From Singulisphaera sp. (lineage in GTDB: Bacteria > Planctomycetota > Planctomycetia > Isosphaerales > Isosphaeraceae), in contig DAIDJG010000300.1 of assembly GCA_027451445.1 (NCBI GenBank), positions 1-34,675 of the forward strand: a stretch of DNA of 34,675 nt, given 5' to 3'. Positions 26,891-32,743 of this stretch are shown here, in pieces. Position 1 is the stretch's first letter; every line of letters begins with the position of its first letter. Under the pieces are notes generated by a model. That model did not search any database and was not told where the DNA came from. It was given only the letters and a program-made list of their open reading frames with translations. A program made the translations under genes and the position numbers.

Positions 26891-29800
26891 GAGCCCGCAT
26901 CCTCAGGCAGAACGACCAGCAACGCGACGACCTCGAAGTCATTGATCCCCGCGAATTCACCCTTCATGGCATGCGTGCCGCCGGGTGCGAAGAGGCTCGC
27001 GACGGCACGTTCCTCTTTTTTGCCCACAACGGAGGACACGGCCCTGGCGAGTAACTCCTGAACGGGTTCCATGTCCTTACCGTCGCGGGTCTGCTTGTCG
27101 AACCGAGTGCAGGCCGGCGTATCGGGAACGTCGCGTCCGATGGCGATTCGCTTGAGGCGGTCGAGCACCTGCTTTGCCTGGGTGTAGGGGAGTAGCACGG
27201 AGCCGTCTTCACCCACGTGAACCAGATAGTGGGGCGCGAGCGGGTAGCCCGACTCCGCGAGACTGCCGGCATTCTCGCCCACCGCCTCGAGGCAGAAGAT
27301 CACGCCCGGCGGTATGCCCGAATCTTCCGGGAGCGACGTCGTCACGGCGAACGTCCCCAGGGGAAGCGCCTCGAGACGGCCCGGGTGGGCCTTGAGAAAG
27401 CGCGCCAGGTCGATGCGGAAGTCGTTCAGCGTCAGGTCGGCGATCGAGACGCCGGTCGATAGGTCCTCGAGGTCGATGACAGTATCTTGCAGCTTGAGCA
27501 GTTGTTTCCTGCGGTATTCCAGGTCGTTCATCTGGTTGCCCGACTGCTGCTCAATGAGGTTCTCTTCGCCGGTCGCCGAGATGTCGAGCAAGACCATCCG
27601 CCCGCTCACGCGCTGTTCGAGGTTAATGTACTCCTCCAGCTCCATGTTGGGCCAGAAGTTCACGAGCTGGATCTGGGCGTTGGGTGAGCCGATCCGGTCG
27701 ATTCGGCCGAAGCGCTGAATGATGCGCACCGGGTTCCAATGGATGTCGTAGTTGATCAGCCAGTCACAATCCTGGAGGTTCTGGCCCTCAGAGATGCAGT
27801 CGGTAGCGATCAGGAGGTCGAGCTCGCCTTCGCTCGCAAGCTCCTCGGGCCGCTCCTTCGAGCGGGGGGAAAAGGCTGACAGGATCGAGGCCAGGTCTTT
27901 CCGCAGGGACGGCAAGGTCGTCTGGTTTCTGCCTGTGCCCGTCACGAGGGCGGTTTCGATTCCGAGCGTCGTTCGAGCCCAGGGGGCCAAGTGTTCGTAG
28001 AGGTAGCCGGCTGTGTCGGCGAAGGCCGTGAAAACGATGACTTTGCGATTGCGCGGGTTGATCGGATTGCGGCACTTCTCCTCAATCATCGCGCGGAGTT
28101 CGGTGAGCTTCGCGTCGCGCGCTGCGGTGATCTGGGCCGCCGCGGCGTGCAGCGCTTCCAGCCGGTTGCGGTCCTCGATCAGGTCCTGCTTCCAGCGAAC
28201 GAGATCGACGTCGTTCAGAAGGACTTTGATCTTTCGGCCGACTAGCAGGCTCTCGAAGGCGGGATCGTCGATATCGACGTCTCCGATGTCGATCTCCTCC
28301 ATTACTCCCGCGTTGGCTTCGATCCGATCGAGCGTCAATTGGACGTCCCTGAGCTGCCGTGCGACCGTCAACGTGAACGAAGGCACGGCGCTCTCCATGC
28401 GCTTGAGCACGTTCACCCGGAGCAGATGAATCAAACTCTCCTCGCGGTCGACCTGCCGGAAGTACCCTTCGCCGCCCTTGAGTCGGGTGCTGTACTTGGC
28501 GTCGTAGGCGGCCTGTTTGTGCGGGAGCACGTACCGGAGCGGGGCATACGCCGAGAGGTTGAGGCGGCGAATTTCGAGGTTGATCTCGCGGATCGAGCGA
28601 AACGCGCCGGCGAGGTCGACGTCGGGTTTTCGGTTGATCGGCTTGAGCCGGTCCGGAAAGCGGCCAGTCTCGCTCGTGCCGTAGTATTTTTCGACATGCT
28701 TCCGCGACCGGGCGATCGTGAGGAGGTCGAGCAGCGTGAAGTAGTCGAAGCCCAGCATGTCGATGAGCTGGGTGGGTGTTCGCTCGGGCTCAGACAGGTC
28801 GAGCCAGCGGTTGAACTGCTTCTGTGCGAGTCGGGTGGTGCTATCGATGCTCGTGATCCCGTGTTCCGCGAGGGCGGTATCTTCGCCTTCCGTCGCAAAC
28901 GCGATCTGGTTTCGCAGGTCGGCGAGGCGATTGTTGACGGGCGTCGCCGACAGCATGAGAACGCGGGTCCGGACCCCTTCCTTGATGATTTGCCGCATGA
29001 GCCGGTCGTAGCGGGTCTCGCTTCCCTGGCGCGGGGTCTTCTTGTTCCGAAAGTTATGCGACTCATCGATGACGACGAGGTCGTAATTGCCCCAATTGAC
29101 GTGCGATAGGTCGATATCGCCCGAGAGCCCGCCATCGCGGGACAGGTCGGTGTGGTTGAGGACGTCGTAGTTGAGGCGGTCGGGAGCAAGGCTGTTGCGC
29201 CGGTCGTTCGCCTTGTAGAGCGTCCAGTTGTCGCGCAGGCGCTTCGGGCAGAGGACGAGCACGCGGTCGTTCCGGAGCTCGTGGTACTTGATGATTGCGA
29301 GGGCCTCGAACGTCTTACCGAGCCCCACGCTATCGGCGATGATGCAGCCGCCAAACCGATTCAACTTGTCGATTGCGCCAATAACCCCATCGCGCTGGAA
29401 CTTGAAAAGCTTGTTCCAGACCACGGTGTTGCGGATTCCGGTCGCGGACTTGACGATTCGTTCTTCGTCGAGTTCTTCGCCAAGGTTTTTGAAGAGATGA
29501 AAGAGGATGAGGAAGTAGATCAAAGACGGTGGCTTGTGTTCGACGAGATCATGAAGATTCGCGAGCAACGAATCCTTCGTGACAGCCGAGGCCGGCAAGT
29601 TGCTCCATTGGTTGGTGAACCAGAAACGGAACGGGGTGCATTCGTCGGCGTTCTCTGACGACTGGATCAGACCGAACTGATTGCCGGGCGTTATGCCCAG
29701 GCCCTCGGTGGTAAATGCACAGTTTCCCATGATAACCCGGTCGCGCGCGGGGTCCTCATTCCCGGCGATGAGCGCGGCCTGAGGGATGACGCCCGAAACG

Positions 29801-30096
29801 GAGCGGACTTCCGCTTTTCGTTCGATCCAATTCGCACACTCTTTCGCCAACCATCGCGTCTGGAGTCGGTTTCTGAAGGGCCGGTCCGATCCACTGCCGA
29901 CAAGCGAGCCATTGAGCGACTCACCCATGGGCAAGATCAGCCGGCATTGGGCCAGGTGAGCCAGGAGTTCCCGCACCTCACCAAATGCGAACAGAGAAAA
30001 CGCGGGCGAAGCGCAGTCGAGCCGAGCGTTCGGATTGAGGCAACGCCTCAGTTCGTCGATCACGCGATCGTTGCCGGAGTTTTTGATAAGACGCAT
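26887..30096 (-). CDS. SNF2-type DEAD/DEAH helicase with degenerate PLD-like N-terminus
   Basis: First gene of the minus-strand defence operon, 1069 residues. The N-terminal 165 residues resemble a phospholipase D-like nuclease domain (CASPAFSLFAFGEVRELL, MGNCAFTTEGLG, then GNQFGLI), but the catalytic HxK appears replaced around Pro105-Gln106-Ala107-Ala108, so it is probably inactive. The helicase core has Walker A DSVGLGKT at 255-262, DESH at 344-347, SATP at 383-386 and the C-terminal SNF2 lobe with IATDCISEGQNLQDCDWLINYD and IIQRFGRIDRIGS. A charged helical insert (about 560-690) separates the lobes. This architecture is typical of defence-linked DNA translocases. The start at 30096 is the first ATG after a 238 bp divergent intergenic region. 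Confidence 0.9.
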   Translation of the reverse strand: MRLIKNSGNDRVIDELRRCLNPNARLDCASPAFSLFAFGEVRELLAHLAQCRLILPMGESLNGSLVGSGSDRPFRNRLQTRWLAKECANWIERKAEVRSVSGVIPQAALIAGNEDPARDRVIMGNCAFTTEGLGITPGNQFGLIQSSENADECTPFRFWFTNQWSNLPASAVTKDSLLANLHDLVEHKPPSLIYFLILFHLFKNLGEELDEERIVKSATGIRNTVVWNKLFKFQRDGVIGAIDKLNRFGGCIIADSVGLGKTFEALAIIKYHELRNDRVLVLCPKRLRDNWTLYKANDRRNSLAPDRLNYDVLNHTDLSRDGGLSGDIDLSHVNWGNYDLVVIDESHNFRNKKTPRQGSETRYDRLMRQIIKEGVRTRVLMLSATPVNNRLADLRNQIAFATEGEDTALAEHGITSIDSTTRLAQKQFNRWLDLSEPERTPTQLIDMLGFDYFTLLDLLTIARSRKHVEKYYGTSETGRFPDRLKPINRKPDVDLAGAFRSIREINLEIRRLNLSAYAPLRYVLPHKQAAYDAKYSTRLKGGEGYFRQVDREESLIHLLRVNVLKRMESAVPSFTLTVARQLRDVQLTLDRIEANAGVMEEIDIGDVDIDDPAFESLLVGRKIKVLLNDVDLVRWKQDLIEDRNRLEALHAAAAQITAARDAKLTELRAMIEEKCRNPINPRNRKVIVFTAFADTAGYLYEHLAPWARTTLGIETALVTGTGRNQTTLPSLRKDLASILSAFSPRSKERPEELASEGELDLLIATDCISEGQNLQDCDWLINYDIHWNPVRIIQRFGRIDRIGSPNAQIQLVNFWPNMELEEYINLEQRVSGRMVLLDISATGEENLIEQQSGNQMNDLEYRRKQLLKLQDTVIDLEDLSTGVSIADLTLNDFRIDLARFLKAHPGRLEALPLGTFAVTTSLPEDSGIPPGVIFCLEAVGENAGSLAESGYPLAPHYLVHVGEDGSVLLPYTQAKQVLDRLKRIAIGRDVPDTPACTRFDKQTRDGKDMEPVQELLARAVSSVVGKKEERAVASLFAPGGTHAMKGEFAGINDFEVVALLVVLPEDAGS

Positions 30097-30199
30097 GCTG
30101 AACTCTCTTGAAAGCAGCTAATGCGCTTATGAGGCTACATACCTCCAAGGTGCGAAGCAAGCGGTGACTTCGAGAATCCGGTTCAGCCGCGGGGAAGGC

Positions 30200-30252
30200 A
30201 AACTCAGTGTCACATCTGTTTTCGCTGCGAACACAGATGTGACACCGAGTTT
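30200..30252. promoter_or_regulatory. 20-bp-arm palindrome in the divergent promoter region
   Basis: Left arm AAACTCAGTGTCACATCTGT (30200-30219) and right arm ACAGATGTGACACCGAGTTT (30233-30252) are inverse complements with one mismatch, around a 13-base loop. It lies between the helicase start (30096) and the start of the ART-like gene (30335), just upstream of a promoter-like sequence, so it could be an operator. A further copy of the right arm sits beyond the downstream gene, so it could instead be the end of a mobile cassette. Confidence 0.7.
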
Positions 30253-30274
30253 CTTGGGATTGCCAACGTCCAAA

Positions 30275-30303
30275 TTGTTCCGGCTCGCCGCTTTTCGTAC
30301 AAT
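30275..30303 (+). promoter_or_regulatory. Promoter-like sequence for the ART-like gene
   Basis: TTGTTC at 30275-30280 and TACAAT at 30298-30303 are separated by 17 bases, a good spacing for a housekeeping promoter. The -10 differs from the consensus at one position; the -35 is weaker. The start codon follows 31 bases later, and the palindrome ends 22 bases upstream. Confidence 0.4.
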
Positions 30304-30334
30304 CAACCGTGCCAGGACGAGGTGATTTCGAGCG

Positions 30335-31072
30335 ATGCCGCGATTCTCCGATTACCACCGAACCGTCGTCGGCTATCACGGCACGCAGCTCTCCGTTGCC
30401 CGAAGGATCGTTCTCCGCCAGGAAAACTTCACCTGGTACGATCGGGAGGGCGACTGGATGGGTAACGGAGTCTACTTCTGGGAGTACGGACCGAAGCAAG
30501 CTTGGTGGTGGGCTGAGCAACGCCGAAAGAAACGAAAATGGGAAGAGCCCGTGGCTGTCGTCGCCTCAATGATCCGTCTTGGCTTCTGTTTCGATCTTCT
30601 CGACCCGGATAACGCTAAGGACTTGAAATCGTTCCATGACGATTATGTCGAGGTTCAGAACGCTCTCGGTGTGCCGATCCCCAGGAATCACCGCCGGCAC
30701 AAGAAACTCGACAAGGTCGTTTTCGAGTACGCGTACGCAGCAATCGAAGCGGAGAACGAACGCAACGGAGAGAAAGCCAAGGTCGATACATGCCGTGGCG
30801 TTTACGTGCATCCGAACTCCGGTGGCAGACTTTGGAACGCAAGCTGGGTCGAGCACAGAACGTTCATCCAGCTTCTCGTGCGGAATACCGATTGCATCTT
30901 GGGAAGTTGGCTCGTCGAACCTGATGAGGAGAGTGACGATGGGGAAAAAACGGCAGGAGACACCGGGGTCGATCCAAATCCTGCGGGCCGCCAAGGCATC
31001 CCGCAAGATGACAATCAAGGAGCGGGTCCAACTCATGCTGAAAGCGGGCCTCATCAGCAAGGAGCAGGCTGA
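30335..31072 (+). CDS. Candidate ADP-ribosyltransferase-like effector
   Basis: A 245-residue protein with no confident named family. The N-terminus has VGYHGTQLSVARRIVLRQ, then WYDREGDWMGNGVYFWEYGPKQAWWWAEQ. The HGT strand, a helix, a small-residue GNGVYFWE strand and a following Trp/Ala helix form the pattern of the NAD-binding core of PARP/diphtheria-toxin-like ADP-ribosyltransferases; a later conserved WVEHRTFIQLLVRN segment could supply the catalytic acidic residue (Glu in VEH). This is inference from pattern only. The last 45 residues are acidic and low in complexity, and the DNA there is shared with the next gene. The gene is divergent from the restriction operon and has its own promoter-like sequence. 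It could be a toxin, a phage-responsive effector or an unrelated enzyme. Confidence 0.62.
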   Translation: MPRFSDYHRTVVGYHGTQLSVARRIVLRQENFTWYDREGDWMGNGVYFWEYGPKQAWWWAEQRRKKRKWEEPVAVVASMIRLGFCFDLLDPDNAKDLKSFHDDYVEVQNALGVPIPRNHRRHKKLDKVVFEYAYAAIEAENERNGEKAKVDTCRGVYVHPNSGGRLWNASWVEHRTFIQLLVRNTDCILGSWLVEPDEESDDGEKTAGDTGVDPNPAGRQGIPQDDNQGAGPTHAESGPHQQGAG

Positions 31073-31118
31073 GAAAGCCGAGCACGTCGAAGACGCGGTG
31101 AAGCCTAAGGGGCAGTAA
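30939..31118 (+). CDS. Small basic protein overlapping the ART-like gene, possible antitoxin
   Basis: A 59-codon gene with an excellent ribosome site (AGGAG ending eight bases before the ATG), starting inside the 3' end of the ART-like gene in another frame and continuing 46 bases beyond its stop. The product MGKKRQETPGSIQILRAAKASRKMTIKERVQLMLKAGLISKEQAEKAEHVEDAV has a basic N-terminus and a helical C-terminal half. I do not recognise it. The strong ribosome site and coherent helical composition argue that it is real, whereas the shared tail of the upstream frame is low-complexity. A role as antitoxin, immunity or partner protein for the upstream gene is inferred from arrangement only. Confidence 0.6.
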   Translation: MGKKRQETPGSIQILRAAKASRKMTIKERVQLMLKAGLISKEQAEKAEHVEDAVKPKGQ

Positions 31119-31484
31119 TGGCCACGCACCAAACGCGGAGTGTTTGGGCGGATTTGGAAACATTGGTCGTGCTGTCTGGTGGAGCGCCGAGGTCGTCCAC
31201 CTCACCCAGATTTGACACCGAGTTTCTTGTACCCACATGGTCGACAAAGACGGGAATATGCGTTGGTGACTCGAGGTAACAACCTCAGTGCAGTACGAGT
31301 GCCGCCGCCTCGTCCGCCCAATTCTCAACTTGATCTTCGAGCACGACTTCGGTTCCGTGATCACCGAACTCCGCGACCGTGTCGTTGAAAATGTCGAGTT
31401 CAAAGCCCTGATAGTGAAGGCTGACAACCGGCGCCGCGCAGGCGTATTCCCGCGACGTTGTCGTTCCAGACCGTTTTTCCGCTA
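31119..31484. other. Spacer with repeat arm and possible gene remnant
   Basis: Contains a third copy of the palindrome arm at 31207-31229. A frame at 31288-31485 encodes RPILNLIFEHDFGSVITELRDRV and ENVEFKALIVKA, which look protein-like, followed by nonsense-like Arg-rich sequence; it may be the remnant of a gene broken by the cassette or by decay. No ribosome site supports it. Confidence 0.4.
31207..31229. repeat. Third copy of the palindrome arm, 3' of the ART-like module
   Basis: CAGATTTGACACCGAG followed by TTTCTTG matches 30234-30256 (CAGATGTGACACCGAG followed by TTTCTTG) at 22 of 23 positions. It is a direct repeat of the right arm and an inverted repeat of the left arm at 30200-30219 (two mismatches over 19 bases). 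The two-gene module lies exactly between them. Confidence 0.75.
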
Positions 31485-31496
31485 ATGGATGGGATC

Positions 31497-31742
31497 ATGG
31501 ACCGTTCGCATTGCGTCATGAAAATCCAGGAGATTGTGGCGGATAACCGCAACGACAGACGGTCGATCCTTCAGCTCGGATACAACCTGGGCCGCCTTAG
31601 CGAGCTGACGGGGCTGGGGCGGGAACCCTTTTGGGATCGCTGGAAAGAGGCCGTCGCCGACTGGGATCACCCCCGGATTCTGGCGTTGGCCCAGGAGTTG
31701 CAGTTGAGCGTTTCGTCGGATTCCCGCTCTGACGGGCACTGA
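31497..31742 (+). CDS. Small hypothetical protein
   Basis: Not recognised. 81 residues from the ATG at 31497, or 85 from the ATG at 31485; the former has GGATGGGA just upstream. The body (SILQLGYNLGRLSELTGLGREPFWDRWKEAVADWDHPRILALAQEL) is an ordinary amphipathic helical sequence with Trp and Asp/Arg balance unlike the chance frames nearby. No membrane segment or signal peptide. It stands alone downstream of the ART-like cassette and could be a small regulatory or immunity protein, but nothing in the sequence shows which. Confidence 0.45.
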   Translation: MDRSHCVMKIQEIVADNRNDRRSILQLGYNLGRLSELTGLGREPFWDRWKEAVADWDHPRILALAQELQLSVSSDSRSDGH

Positions 31743-32071
31743 GGCAAGTCGACCCGACGTCGGCTGACTTCCGCCTCTGTGAGGTCCGATCCATTCTCCC
31801 CATAAGACGCCCACACGGTTTCGCGCCAGTTTACTTAAACGGATTGCAAGCAGAGAGCGATGGTTCGCTGACGAACTACGATCTCGAACCCAGCGCAAAG
31901 ATGCCCCGGGTTCGACGACCGGCTCAAACTCCTGAGCCAGTTTTCACAGAGTATTCTCTTGCTTTTGGCTCCTGGGACGATCACGATGAATCGGATCAAT
32001 AGGAGTTGTGAGGCGAGGACTTCCCAGATTATTCGATCAGCTTAGTTTCGCCTCGTTGGGAGGAATTAGGA
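31743..32071. other. Intergenic stretch with two adjacent stem-loops
   Basis: About 330 bp without a gene. Two perfect stems follow each other: TCGAACCC (31884-31891) with GGGTTCGA (31908-31915), and GGCTCA (31921-31926) with TGAGCC (31933-31938) followed by AGTTTT. The second could be a weak intrinsic terminator; together they could belong to a small RNA or a leader of the BON-like gene. Confidence 0.45.
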
Positions 32072-32299
32072 ATGCTGGGTAATCCGAGTTTGCTGGAACC
32101 AACGCTCGTTCAGCAAGTGGAAGCTCGAGTTCGGCAAGCCAGTCACGATCGGATCCGGAACCTCGAGGTGAGCGAGGTGCAGGGACGTCTGGTGGTTCGG
32201 GGTCATGCCCCCTCACACCATGCCAAGCAACTCGCGCTTTACGGTCTTCTCGAGTTGGTGCCGAGCGATCAGTTCCGGGCCCACATCACGGTGGGTTGA
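32072..32299 (+). CDS. Small BON-like domain protein
   Basis: A 75-residue protein with no signal peptide. The pattern LVQQVEARVRQASHDRIRNLEVSEVQGRLVVRGHAPSHHAKQLALYGLLELV, an alpha helix, a beta strand with VxG-x-LVVRG, then a second helix, matches the BON fold (a small phospholipid- or ligand-binding module), and such short cytoplasmic BON-like proteins are common in planctomycetes. GGGAGG and a following AGGA precede the ATG. It is a single-gene unit. The family function is unclear; the call is by fold pattern only. Confidence 0.72.
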   Translation: MLGNPSLLEPTLVQQVEARVRQASHDRIRNLEVSEVQGRLVVRGHAPSHHAKQLALYGLLELVPSDQFRAHITVG

Positions 32300-32332
32300 G
32301 CGGCAAGTTCTCGTCCAATCACATCATGTCTT

Positions 32333-32677
32333 AGAGCGGATAACGATTGCATTGCATACCGCCGATCGCCCCGGTGCGCTCACCCATCGCTTCTCAAAGC
32401 GAGGAATATATAACTCCCCCCCTTGGGAAGGGGGGGTAGGGGGGGTGGGGAGTAGCCGGCGCTATTGGCTCGAGCGTCTGCACGCGTGTGGAGGATGACC
32501 GTCGTTTCCTGGGAAATGACGGGTTCGCGACGGCCGAATGCCGTTCGCCGTGAGCGGAGGTCGAGGCCCCACCCCCCCTAACCCCCCCTTCCCAAGGGGG
32601 GGAGTTATATGTCGCTCCCGCGCAAACGGAAAATGACGGTTGGCCATACTGTGTACTATTCGAACGTTAAGCGCTCT
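32333..32677. repeat. Repeat family 1, copy B (inverted relative to copy A)
   Basis: About 345 bp, the reverse-orientation counterpart of 6080-6380. It begins AGAGCGGATAACG and ends CGTTAAGCGCTCT, an imperfect terminal inverted repeat. Inside are GAGGAATATATAACTCCCC with a C-run/G-run hairpin and, 150 bp on, the inverse hairpin ending GGGGGGAGTTATAT. The flank GCCCCGGTGCGCTCACC matches the copy A flank as its reverse complement, and the central part also aligns. Unlike copy A, both outer ends are recognisable here, so this is the better template for the element's limits. Confidence 0.82.
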
Positions 32678-32743
32678 AGCGTTTCCCCTTATCGCCGCCG
32701 TTCCCGGGTTTGAGCGAGAAGGGGCCCTTTGCTCGCATAACTG

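Noticed and set aside
29978-30520. 180-residue minus-strand frame across the helicase start
   Set aside because: It covers the divergent promoter region and the start of two better-supported genes and reads as low-information Arg/Ser sequence.
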